Shown: piece after piece, positions 45,283 through 53,749 of the stretch | Layout of the letters: every line of letters begins with the position of its first letter | Numbering within the stretch: the stretch's first letter is position 1 | Origin: CBDHFQ01 sp965262565 | GTDB taxonomy: Bacteria; Bacteroidota; Bacteroidia; J057 | Assembly: GCA_965262565.1 (NCBI GenBank) | Contig: CBDHFQ010000007.1 | Location: forward strand, 124,001 to 188,000 | Direction of reading: 5' to 3' | Length of the DNA: 64,000 nt | The notes under the pieces: generated by a model | The model's input: only the letters and a program-made list of their open reading frames with translations | The model's database searches: none | What the model was told of the DNA's origin: nothing | Translations under genes and position numbers: made by a program

Positions 45283-45981
45283 TTAAGAACTGAATTGTTG
45301 TGATGGAAAGCGATTTATTTCAAAAATATACTTGATCATAAAATTACAGGCCAATGCCCCGAAGACGTGCCATAGAAAATGGGTTCCCATAGGCAAAATA
45401 TCCGCTGTGACTGAAAATTGATCTGCAATTCTACATGCCAAAGCTATAGCAAAACTTGCAATAGATAATCCTACCCAATGAGCTCTATCAAAGTTTGCCC
45501 TGTAAGCATATATAAGCACAGGCAGTACAATCAGCCCGGCCATAAAGGCGTAATTGACATTTATTGCCATTCGAGGAGGGAAGAAACGAAAAATAATTCC
45601 TTGAATAAGAAAGGCTCCAAATACTATACCTATCGCAGGGGTCCATTTACCTAGCATCTTGTACAGAAAATAGGTACTGGTAGAAAGACATAACAAGAGA
45701 ATGGGAAACCAATCCATCACCAGAAATACTTGAGAATATCTGAATGCATGATAAATAGTACCACCTACCCCTCCCACAGCTAAAATGGGAAGGTGATATT
45801 TAATAAATTGTTGTCTCTCAGGATATCTTACAATCTTCCATACCCAATAACCTACCATTGCCATGAATAAAGCTGCAGAGACCGCATTCCAGGGCTCTAC
45901 AATCCATCGGTCGAAATTAGTTTCTATATAAATAGGACCACCATCTTTTGCCCTGAGTTGATTGATTATTTGAAGTAGCAT
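45283..45981 (-). CDS. Ceramidase-like multi-pass membrane hydrolase
   Basis: A 232-residue protein with about seven membrane helices. The pattern EPWNAVSAALFMAMVGYW, GGVGGTIYHAF, VMDWFPILLLCLS and GTHFLWHVFGALA reproduces the conserved helices of the alkaline ceramidase / CREST superfamily: the His in YHA, the Asp in MDW, and the two His of HFLWH are the putative zinc-site residues. Family enzymes hydrolyse amide bonds in ceramide; many Bacteroidota make sphingolipids, so a ceramidase role is plausible but unproven (inference). Confidence 0.6.
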   Translation of the reverse strand: MLLQIINQLRAKDGGPIYIETNFDRWIVEPWNAVSAALFMAMVGYWVWKIVRYPERQQFIKYHLPILAVGGVGGTIYHAFRYSQVFLVMDWFPILLLCLSTSTYFLYKMLGKWTPAIGIVFGAFLIQGIIFRFFPPRMAINVNYAFMAGLIVLPVLIYAYRANFDRAHWVGLSIASFAIALACRIADQFSVTADILPMGTHFLWHVFGALACNFMIKYIFEINRFPSQQFSS

Positions 45982-46397
45982 TATTTTCTTTTTTCTCGGC
46001 TAACTTAGCACAATTAGACACAGAAATCACCTAGACACAGAAATCACCCGCTAATTCTGGGAAAGTTTTGCATACATCTTCGATTTAAAGAATATCATTT
46101 CCTCTTGAAAAAATCGCCAACTTATTCCATAGAGCCTCATTTTCTCCTGTCTTATTGACATGATGCTCATTATCAGAGCTATATCACTACTGGATATACA
46201 TTTCCCAGTATACTAGTTAAGGCAAAAAGAGCTTGGTAGCTGGCAAATTATCACAATGCCTGATGATTTCCTTTAAATGAGGGGAATTGTCGTCCGTGAG
46301 TAATGGAAAGTTTATTATCATTTCCTAAATTGTGCCTTCTTTCGTTAAGTTCAATTGGCATTAGTGAAAATCAGATATCGACTTTGAGGTGGAAAAT
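45982..46397. other. Divergent intergenic region upstream of mlaE
   Basis: About 415 bases between the ceramidase-like gene and mlaE. It holds a 17-bp tandem duplication (46016-46049) and otherwise no gene, RNA or strong hairpin that I can support. It should contain both promoters. Confidence 0.4.
46016..46049. repeat. 17-bp tandem duplication
   Basis: The unit AGACACAGAAATCACCT is repeated directly, the second copy ending in CCC. It lies near the start of the ceramidase-like gene's upstream region and may be a recent slip duplication or a doubled protein site. Confidence 0.8.
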
Positions 46398-47237
46398 ATG
46401 GATCATCCCACATACTATAAACACAATGATTCTGTTTCAGAGGAACGTCAGCGAAAGCCTTTGGTAGATATTATCCCCAATGGTTTACAGCGCTTCTTCA
46501 TGGAGATAGAAGGTATTTATAAATTCTCTTTGCGATTTTTAAGAGAAGTTTGGCTTCCTCCATATGAATTCAATGAGGTGCTTAAGCAATGTTATTATGT
46601 TGGGATTAAATCATTTCCACTAATTGCATTTACAGCTTTGTTAGCTGGCGTTATTTTCACTAAGCAATCCAGACCAAGCTTAGAATCTTTTGGTGCTGTG
46701 TCATGGTTACCAGGTGTTGTTTCCATAGCCATTGTGAGGTCCGTGGGGCCTATCGTAACAGGTCTTACCTGCGCAGGTAAATTAGGATCTCAGATTGGCG
46801 CTGAACTTGGATCGATGAAAGTTACTGAGCAAATAGATGCGATGAGGGTTTCAGGAACAAATCCATTTACCTTTCTGGTCATTACCAGGGTTCTTGGATG
46901 TATGATGATGATCCCCTTCCTGATTATTTTTGCCGATACATTGGGGCTTTTTGGTGCTTTTGTCTCTGTATATCTCACAGATGGAACCAGCTTATCGCTA
47001 TTCTATACACAGGTATTCGAAGCCATTAATGTCATGGACCTTTTTTCTTCTATTGCCAAAGGTGTATTTTTTGGATTTTGGATAGGTATTATCAGTTGTT
47101 ACAAAGGCTTTTCTTCTCAAAAAGGTACTGTAGGGGTCGGAGTAGCAGCAAACTCTTCTGTTGTATTATCCATGTTTATGATTTTCATGGTCGACCTTCT
47201 GATGCTTCCTATCCTACAATTTATAAGAAATCTTTAA
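46398..47237 (+). CDS. mlaE: MlaE-type lipid ABC transporter permease
   Basis: A 279-residue permease of an outer-membrane lipid-asymmetry (Mla/MCE) transporter in the inner membrane. Seen: the amphipathic start (GIKSFPLIAFTALLAGVIF), the conserved VRSVGPIVTGLTCAGKLGSQIGAELGSMKVTEQIDAM block (in part: GSQIGAELGSMKVTEQIDA), and NPFTFLVITRVLGCMMMIP. Started at the ATG 46398, behind GAGGTGG, rather than the in-frame GTG at 46389. It is followed by mlaF (2 nt) and mlaD (7 nt); no MlaA, B or C is present, the usual Bacteroidota arrangement. Confidence 0.92.
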   Translation: MDHPTYYKHNDSVSEERQRKPLVDIIPNGLQRFFMEIEGIYKFSLRFLREVWLPPYEFNEVLKQCYYVGIKSFPLIAFTALLAGVIFTKQSRPSLESFGAVSWLPGVVSIAIVRSVGPIVTGLTCAGKLGSQIGAELGSMKVTEQIDAMRVSGTNPFTFLVITRVLGCMMMIPFLIIFADTLGLFGAFVSVYLTDGTSLSLFYTQVFEAINVMDLFSSIAKGVFFGFWIGIISCYKGFSSQKGTVGVGVAANSSVVLSMFMIFMVDLLMLPILQFIRNL

Positions 47238-47239
47238 TT

Positions 47240-48043
47240 ATGTTCTCAGAGCAAGATTCTTCTCAAAATGATACTAACCTATCCGCCAATGGGAGGGAGG
47301 GGATAATCCATGTAAGAGATCTATATAAAAGCTTCGGGAACAATCACGTCCTGCAAGGGGTAAGTTTGGACGTTTATGAGGGAGAAAATGTGGTCGTATT
47401 AGGAAGATCGGGCTCAGGGAAATCTGTTTTGATCAAATGCATGGTCCGTTTATTACCTCATGACTCAGGCACCTTAAAAGTATTTGGACAGGAGGTAGCT
47501 TCTTTGGATGCAGCAGAGTTAAATCAACTTCGCCAGCGAATTGGGTTTTCATTTCAGGGAAGTGCACTTTACGACGCTATGACGGTGAGGGAAAATCTTG
47601 AGTTTCCGTTACGCAGGAATATTCAAGGACTTAGTGAAAAGCAGATTACAGAAAAAGTAGAAAAAGCCTTAATTGATGTAGGGCTGATTGATTCTATCGA
47701 CCTGATGCCTTCAGAATTATCAGGAGGGATGAAAAAGCGTGTAGGAGTAGCCAGGACGCTTATTCTGGAACCAGAGTTAATGCTTTATGATGAACCTACG
47801 GCAGGTCTTGATCCTATCACTGCGCTGGAAATCAACGAACTCATTCTGGAGGTCCAAAGAATTTATAAAACTTCGTCCATTGTTATTACGCATGATTTAA
47901 GTTGTGCGCGAATTACCGGAAACCGAATTGTTGTTTTAATAGATGGTCAGTTTCCCATAAGAGGTACTTATGAGGAATTAGCTTCGCTACAAGACCCAAG
48001 ACTCAAACCATTCTTTGATTACTTTAGTACGTCTGTGATTTAA
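47240..48043 (+). CDS. mlaF: MlaF-type ABC transporter ATPase
   Basis: A 267-residue ABC ATPase that powers the lipid transporter. Seen: Walker A LGRSGSGKS at about 54-62, Q-loop in FSFQGSALYD, signature LSGGMKKRVGVARTL, Walker B LMLYDEPTAGLDP and the H-loop His in VITHDLS. The frame is open about 160 nt upstream of the ATG at 47240, but that part lies inside mlaE in another frame. Transcriptionally coupled to mlaE and mlaD. Confidence 0.94.
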   Translation: MFSEQDSSQNDTNLSANGREGIIHVRDLYKSFGNNHVLQGVSLDVYEGENVVVLGRSGSGKSVLIKCMVRLLPHDSGTLKVFGQEVASLDAAELNQLRQRIGFSFQGSALYDAMTVRENLEFPLRRNIQGLSEKQITEKVEKALIDVGLIDSIDLMPSELSGGMKKRVGVARTLILEPELMLYDEPTAGLDPITALEINELILEVQRIYKTSSIVITHDLSCARITGNRIVVLIDGQFPIRGTYEELASLQDPRLKPFFDYFSTSVI

Positions 48044-48050
48044 AAAAAAT

Positions 48051-49067
48051 ATGGAACGTAGTACCAGCCAACGAGTTACTTTAGGCATTTTTGTCATTTT
48101 AGGATTTATCTCTTTTACTATTGCCCTGTTCTTTGTAGGCAGCAGGCAGAATCTTTTTGAGAGAAATATTTATTTTTTCGCCGAATTTCCAAATGTAGAT
48201 GGATTAATCAAAGGCAGTAGTGTCTGGTTAGCAGGAGTGAAAATCGGAACTGTTACCAATGTTAACATCAATTCAAGAAACAGAGTAGGTGTTACCATAA
48301 AAGTTCAGGAAGCAGTACAATCTTATATCAAAAAAGATGCTACAGCCAAGATTAGTGCTGACGGGCTTATAGGTAACAGAATCGTAGTTATCGAAGGGGG
48401 AAGTCTCACTGCTCCACCCATCAATGAAAATGATACTTTAAATGCGGAGCCAGCTATCAACTATGAAGACTTGTTTGCTACCTTTCAGGAATCCAGTGGA
48501 AAGCTGATAAGCATTGTAGATAATTTGGACAATATATTCGCTCAAATAGAACAAGGAGAAGGAAGCTTGGGAAAGTTAATTGCTGATAACTCTCTTTATG
48601 ACGATTTGACTTCTACCTTAAATTCGGTGAGCAGGAATGCTAACACTGCGCTAAGGGATGTATCCCAATTAGTGAAAAAAGTAAGTGATGGGGACAATGC
48701 GGTTTCCTCGCTTATTAATGATACGACCTATAAGGATCAATTAAGTCGCACAATGACCAATTTTGAGGAAAGTAGTAATGAACTAAAGTCTTCAATTAGC
48801 AATCTTGAAGGATTAACTACTTCCCTGCAAGGAGTGAGTAGAGGTCTTGAAGATGAAGATACTCCTATAGGCTTGTTATTATCCGACACAGCGGTAGCAG
48901 CTGACCTATCTGATCTGGTGAAGAATCTTCAACAAGGAACAGATGAGCTGGACGAGACCCTTGAAAAAGCTCAGAGAAGCTTTTTCTTTAGAGAAAAATT
49001 ATTCCGAAAAAACAAAGAATACAGGAAGAAGAATCAAAAAAAGAATCAGGAAGAAGAGGGTAATTAA
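48051..49067 (+). CDS. mlaD: MlaD-type MCE domain protein
   Basis: A 338-residue periplasmic lipid-binding subunit anchored by one N-terminal helix (LGIFVILGFISFTIALFFVG). The MCE domain follows (FAEFPNVDGLIKGSSVWLAG, VKIGTVTNVNINSRNRVGV, and the ISADGLIGNRIVVIEGG loop). The C-terminal half is mostly coiled coil and repeated polar segments (SVSRNANTALRDVSQLVKK), as in hexameric MCE rings with a long tail. It ends in a basic, lysine-rich tail. Last gene of the mla unit. Confidence 0.9.
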   Translation: MERSTSQRVTLGIFVILGFISFTIALFFVGSRQNLFERNIYFFAEFPNVDGLIKGSSVWLAGVKIGTVTNVNINSRNRVGVTIKVQEAVQSYIKKDATAKISADGLIGNRIVVIEGGSLTAPPINENDTLNAEPAINYEDLFATFQESSGKLISIVDNLDNIFAQIEQGEGSLGKLIADNSLYDDLTSTLNSVSRNANTALRDVSQLVKKVSDGDNAVSSLINDTTYKDQLSRTMTNFEESSNELKSSISNLEGLTTSLQGVSRGLEDEDTPIGLLLSDTAVAADLSDLVKNLQQGTDELDETLEKAQRSFFFREKLFRKNKEYRKKNQKKNQEEEGN

Positions 49068-49082
49068 TCTAGTTCACATTTA

Positions 49083-49457
49083 TTACCCAAACTCTACCAA
49101 TATCCAAAGAATAAAAAACGCAACGGCAGCTAATCCGAAGCCTAAGGCAATGATCCAGAAAAAGCCCAGACCCCCTATGCTTTGAAGGATCCCAGCTACA
49201 ATGGCTCCAATGAGAAAAATGATAGACAATCTCAAATATTTATTGAGGTCATTAAAGCCTCCTGTTTTTTTCGTCTTTTTGATTTTGGTGGTTCGCTTCT
49301 CGTTGACCTTTCTTTCCCTTTCCCCCTTTACTTTTAATCCAAATTTATTTATGGAAGGTTTAGGCTCAAAAGTACTTGGACTTGCTTCAGTCGCAAAATG
49401 GGTTTGAGGAATCAGTAATAACAACCAACATAGGGTAAGAGTAACAAATTGTTTCAT
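49083..49457 (-). CDS. Small membrane protein of unknown function
   Basis: A 124-residue protein: N-terminal signal-like segment (LTLCWLLLLIPQTHFA), a basic Lys/Arg-rich stretch (KVNEKRTTKIKKTKKTGG), and two C-terminal membrane helices (IIFLIGAIVAGILQSIGG, FFWIIALGFGLAAVAFFI). Such short proteins are frequent in this phylum and have no assigned role. Convergent with mlaD (15 nt). Confidence 0.6.
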   Translation of the reverse strand: MKQFVTLTLCWLLLLIPQTHFATEASPSTFEPKPSINKFGLKVKGERERKVNEKRTTKIKKTKKTGGFNDLNKYLRLSIIFLIGAIVAGILQSIGGLGFFWIIALGFGLAAVAFFILWILVEFG

Positions 49458-49606
49458 TCCTGCAATTGATTAAAAACTTATTAGATAGACCAAATAAGCA
49501 TAAAATAATTGCACTAGCGAGGATTTAATTTAAATATTTGAACTAAATATATTACGACAAACACGTATTTATACCTTGTATCTCGGCTAAAATGTATCAA
49601 AAAAAG

Positions 49607-50992
49607 CTACAAGCTTATTTCTTTCCATTTCCCTTTTCTGAATATGAGTACAGAGATGATGGCCAATAAAGATTCACTTATAGCTATTGATAAAAAGACT
49701 CCCATAGGTCCTAAATCTAAGGATAGCGCCAACAGATAAGCTACGGGAATTTGTACTATCCAAAAACAAAATACGTTGATCCACATTGGAGTCTTAGTAT
49801 CTCCAGCCCCATTAAAAGCTTGACTTACCACCATTCCATAGGCATAGAATAAATAGCCGGCGCAGGTAATTCTAAGACAAATCACCCCAATAGATATTAC
49901 TTCAGGATCTTGATTAAAAATCCGCATCAAAGATGGCGCAAATAGAATGAAGAAGAATGATATGGTCAATAGGAAAAGCATGTTGTAAAAAGAAGTCTCC
50001 CAGACAGACTGCTCTGCTCTTTCAGGTTTTTTTGCTCCCAGATTTTGTCCCACTAAGGTAGCTGCAGCATTAGCCATTCCCCAGGAAGGGAGAATAGAAA
50101 AGATAATGATTCTTACAGCAATAGTATATCCAGCAACGGCTTCACTACCAAACTCCGAGATAATTCTTACCAAAAAAATCCAACTGGAGGATCCAATCAG
50201 ATATTGTAGCATTCCGTTTAATGAGATTTTAAATAATCGACGAATTACTTTGACCTTTACCATAAAATGGTTCTTCAGCAATCTGATGATTCCTCTTCCG
50301 GAAAGTAATAAATACAATTGAAAGGAGATTCCTATTCCACGGCCTATATTGGTAGCTACTGCCGCACCTGTAACTCCTAATTCAGGAAAAAAGCCTATAC
50401 CGAAAATAAACAACGGATCTAAAATGAGGTTGATGCCATTAGCGATGATTAATGAACGAAGCGCCAAAGAAGCATCCCCAGCACCTCTAAAAATAGCATT
50501 CAGCAAAAATATGAACATCACAGTTGCATTTCCTGTCAACATAATTCTAGTATAGTTCACTCCCGAAGCAACCAAATCGGGCTCTCCACCCATCATAATC
50601 AAGATATCCTCAGCAAAGAAGATTCCTACAATACTAATCGCCAATGAAAATCCCAGGCCTATAATTAATCCCTGAACAGCTGCAACTGCGCCGCCTTCTT
50701 CATCCTTCTCTCCTATTCTACGTGCTACCATAGCTGTGGTAGCCATACTTAACCCAATCGCGATGGAGTAAACCAGAAACATGACAGATTCAGTTAAGCC
50801 TACGGTAGCTACCGCATTGACCCCTATTCTACTCACCCAAAATACATCCACCACAGCAAACAAAGATTCCATAAACATCTCCAGAACCATAGGAACAGAA
50901 AGCATAAAAATGGCTCTTCGAATACTACCATTAGTAAATTCCTTTTCAGTTCCTTTGATAGCGGTAATAATGGTCTGAATAAGATTATTCAT
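49607..50992 (-). CDS. MATE family efflux transporter
   Basis: A 461-residue, about 12-helix Na+/H+-coupled drug/toxin exporter. Seen: the family opening (PMVLEMFMESLFAVVDVFWV), the repeated second-half motif (GSEAVAGYTIAVRIIIFSIL with GMANAAATLVGQNLGA), and FNGAGDTKTPMWI. It is probably NorM/DinF-like in type; the cargo is not predictable. Stand-alone gene. Confidence 0.92.
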   Translation of the reverse strand: MNNLIQTIITAIKGTEKEFTNGSIRRAIFMLSVPMVLEMFMESLFAVVDVFWVSRIGVNAVATVGLTESVMFLVYSIAIGLSMATTAMVARRIGEKDEEGGAVAAVQGLIIGLGFSLAISIVGIFFAEDILIMMGGEPDLVASGVNYTRIMLTGNATVMFIFLLNAIFRGAGDASLALRSLIIANGINLILDPLFIFGIGFFPELGVTGAAVATNIGRGIGISFQLYLLLSGRGIIRLLKNHFMVKVKVIRRLFKISLNGMLQYLIGSSSWIFLVRIISEFGSEAVAGYTIAVRIIIFSILPSWGMANAAATLVGQNLGAKKPERAEQSVWETSFYNMLFLLTISFFFILFAPSLMRIFNQDPEVISIGVICLRITCAGYLFYAYGMVVSQAFNGAGDTKTPMWINVFCFWIVQIPVAYLLALSLDLGPMGVFLSIAISESLLAIISVLIFRKGKWKEISL

Positions 50993-51155
50993 ATAGTGCT
51001 ATTGCGATGAATTACTTTATGAATATATGTCTTATTTTACCCATAAGCCTTTGATATGAGAAAAAATCCTGAACATCCCGATATGAGTTGGCATCCATAA
51101 ACACTGGTGGAATTACTCATTGCCCCATATAAACCCCTTTAAATCAGCAATATAG

Positions 51156-51980
51156 CTAAAAAACAACCGTTTTATTGCCATGAATAAACACCCGATTATT
51201 ACACACGAGATTTAGGGCCTTAGCCAAAACTAATTTTTCCACATCCTTTCCTGCCAATGCCATTTCCTTAGCCGTTTGCCGATGGTTCACTCTAATAATA
51301 TCCTGCTCAATAATGGGTCCTTCATCAAGATCTTCATTGACAAAATGAGCCGTTGCACCGATGATCTTTACCCCTTTATTGAAAGCTTGTCGGTATGGAA
51401 ATGCACCTTTAAATGCAGGTAAAAAAGAATGGTGGATGTTAATGATTTTCCTGGGGTAATGATGAATAAAAAAGGGGGAAAAAATGCGCATGTATTTCGC
51501 CAGCACCAGAAAGTCTATTTGATAGGAGGAAAGGATCGCCAATATATTTGCTTCATGCTCTTCTCTTTCTATTCCTCTATGATCGACAAAATGAAAAGGA
51601 AGGTTAAATTTCTCCACTAAAGGCTGGAGAATTTCGTGATTGCTTACTACTGCCAATACAGTTGCAGGAAGCTCATTAAATTCACATCTTAACAGGATAT
51701 CACCCAAACAATGATATTCCTTTGTCGCGAACATAACTAATCGTTTGGAGGTTTTAGGATAAATTTGAATAATACTGTTGTCAGGTAAGCCGGTAGTCAG
51801 CTCTTTTCTTAGTTCTTCTTCACAACAATCTCCTTCAAATTCAGTGCGCATAAAGAATCTATGGCTAATGGGATCAACAAATTCATCATTTCTCATTACA
51901 TTTAAATCCAGTTTGAGTAGGATATTCGTTACTATAAATATCAACCCTTTTTTGTCTGGACAATCAATGTGAATAATCAT
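51156..51980 (-). CDS. purU: Formyltetrahydrofolate deformylase
   Basis: A 274-residue enzyme that hydrolyses 10-formyl-tetrahydrofolate to formate and tetrahydrofolate, feeding PurT-type purine synthesis. Seen: an N-terminal ACT domain (IIHIDCPDKKGLIFIVTNIL), then the formyl-transferase-like domain with IINIHHSFLPAF (catalytic Asn and His), and GATAHFVNEDLDEGPII (catalytic Asp). Length normal. Stand-alone gene upstream of the sigma factor, which is divergent. Confidence 0.93.
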   Translation of the reverse strand: MIIHIDCPDKKGLIFIVTNILLKLDLNVMRNDEFVDPISHRFFMRTEFEGDCCEEELRKELTTGLPDNSIIQIYPKTSKRLVMFATKEYHCLGDILLRCEFNELPATVLAVVSNHEILQPLVEKFNLPFHFVDHRGIEREEHEANILAILSSYQIDFLVLAKYMRIFSPFFIHHYPRKIINIHHSFLPAFKGAFPYRQAFNKGVKIIGATAHFVNEDLDEGPIIEQDIIRVNHRQTAKEMALAGKDVEKLVLAKALNLVCNNRVFIHGNKTVVF

Positions 51981-52192
51981 ACAATCTTTATTTCGAATGT
52001 TGGAGCTAATACTAAAATAGGATGAATATTATCATTACAGCTCATATTATTGCATTCTATCATAAATTCTTAGACTTTTTTATTTTTTAGCTTAATCCCT
52101 TCGTACGATTATTTCGTTAAGTATCTGATAATATATGCCAAATATTTACTTATTTAATGTTTTGAGGCACGGAAAAGAGCAACAGCGTCGGC

Positions 52193-52708
52193 ATGCAACA
52201 GTCCCAATCAAATTCAGTATCTGAACATTTAGAGTTTAAAAAATACTTTGATCGCTTTTATGATGCGATAAAGAATTATCTGTATTATAAATCTGGTAAT
52301 TCTGAATTAGCCCAGGATCTCGCTCAAGAGGTTTTTCTTATATTATGGAATAAAAGAGCTGATATTCAACCAGATAAGGTGAAAAGTTATTTATATACTA
52401 TCGCTCATAATTTATTTCTGAACGAAGCCAAGCATCAAAAAGTCGTCTTAAAGTTCAAACAGCGAAAAAATAAATCCCTTGCTGCGGAAAGTCCTGAGTT
52501 TCTTATGGAGGAGCAGGAATTTAAGCATAGACTGGAAGATGCGATCGCTGCGCTACCTGAAAAAAACAGAGTAGTATTTTTAATGAATAGAATAGATAAA
52601 CTTACATATAAAGAGATCGCCGAACGACTTGGCCTGAGTGTTAAGGCCATTGAGAAACGAATGCATAAGACGCTTATAGAATTAAGGAAACTTCATAAGC
52701 ACATTTAA
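52193..52708 (+). CDS. ECF-type RNA polymerase sigma factor
   Basis: A 171-residue sigma-70 family factor. Region 2 (about 14-80) holds SELAQDLAQEVFLILWNKR and SYLYTIAHNLFLNEAK; region 4 (about 105-165) holds IAALPEKNRVVFLMNR and LTYKEIAERLGLSVKAIEKR, the -35-reading helix-turn-helix. It has the usual short linker and no C-terminal extension. It is followed 123 nt downstream by a FecR anti-sigma factor, its expected regulator, and by a TonB receptor, so it likely drives their expression. Confidence 0.95.
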   Translation: MQQSQSNSVSEHLEFKKYFDRFYDAIKNYLYYKSGNSELAQDLAQEVFLILWNKRADIQPDKVKSYLYTIAHNLFLNEAKHQKVVLKFKQRKNKSLAAESPEFLMEEQEFKHRLEDAIAALPEKNRVVFLMNRIDKLTYKEIAERLGLSVKAIEKRMHKTLIELRKLHKHI

Positions 52709-52831
52709 ATTAAACCGGATAAATACGTATAAATTACCAACTAAACGGGGAAAGTAGGGTATTAAAAAGATGGATTGTTCCACTAATACACCGTACTAAA
52801 TCAATGAGACAAAAAAGACAGAACAGGTAAT

Positions 52832-53749
52832 ATGATGTCTAATCAAGAAAAAATAGACCAGTATTTAAACTATCGATTGTCGGCCTCCGAGATTGAAGAA
52901 AATCAATTTCCAAAGGACCTTCAACATATAGTAGATACGGTCGCGACGTTCGAACCTCCGAAAAGTATCTCGAATGATGAAGCTTGGAGCAAGATATCGC
53001 AGCAGATAGAAAAAAGTGCTGAAGGTAAAGGGCGAGTGGTTCCTTTTAAGAGATTGGCCATTTACGGAGCTGCCATAGCTGCTACCCTCGTTATTCTTAT
53101 CGGGATTATTGGATTCTTACGCCCTAAAGAGATTACGATTTCAGCTTCTGAAGATGAACAATTATCCTTCTATTTACCAGATGGTTCCAATGCGATTCTC
53201 CTTCCAAACGCTTCTTTGAGTTATATGAGTTCTCCATTGGGATCAAATAGAGCAGTAACATTAGATGGAGAAGCGTATTTCTATGTTATTCCTGGAAATC
53301 CATTTTCTATTGAGACGGCAGAAGGTAATGTAAATGTCCTTGGAACTACCTTTAAGGTAAAAGCAGCTAGCGATGTGTTTGAGGTAAGTTGTTACTCGGG
53401 AAAAGTATCCGTTTCAGCTCCTGACATAGATGGAACTATGGTATTAGAGAAAGGGCAGGGAGTAATGAAGACAAGTGAAGTTGCTTTTAGTCCTTTTGAA
53501 GTGTTCGTTGAGCAAGAAAATCAGGAGGATGGACTAATAATTTTTGAAAAAGTCCAATTAAATCAGGTCGTACTCAAACTTCAGGAACAGTTTAGCGTTA
53601 GAATAAAAGTTCCCTCTGATATACTAAATCGGAAATTCGATATTTATTATCCACCTGATGACTTAACGGAGGCGTTATCGATAATAAGTAAGACGACTGG
53701 TTTAACTTATCAGTACATAAATGATCGTTATATTGAGCTAAATCATTGA
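52832..53749 (+). CDS. FecR-type anti-sigma factor with DUF4974 C-terminal domain
   Basis: A 305-residue inner-membrane regulator. Cytoplasmic N-terminus (1-74), single membrane helix (LAIYGAAIAATLVILIGIIG, about 75-96), FecR domain (YLPDGSNAILLPNASLSYMS, VTLDGEAYFYVIPGNPFSIE, VLGTTFKVKA), and a DUF4974 domain (about 230-305: FEKVQLNQVVLKLQEQFSV). It holds the sigma factor inactive until the TonB receptor reports its ligand. Its stop codon overlaps the ATG of the receptor by one base (TGATG), so translation is coupled. ATGs at 52832 and 52835 are both possible. Confidence 0.93.
   Translation: MMSNQEKIDQYLNYRLSASEIEENQFPKDLQHIVDTVATFEPPKSISNDEAWSKISQQIEKSAEGKGRVVPFKRLAIYGAAIAATLVILIGIIGFLRPKEITISASEDEQLSFYLPDGSNAILLPNASLSYMSSPLGSNRAVTLDGEAYFYVIPGNPFSIETAEGNVNVLGTTFKVKAASDVFEVSCYSGKVSVSAPDIDGTMVLEKGQGVMKTSEVAFSPFEVFVEQENQEDGLIIFEKVQLNQVVLKLQEQFSVRIKVPSDILNRKFDIYYPPDDLTEALSIISKTTGLTYQYINDRYIELNH

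Noticed and set aside
47078..47239. Upstream extension of the MlaF frame
   Set aside because: It overlaps mlaE in another frame; the ATG at 47240 fits the ABC family start.
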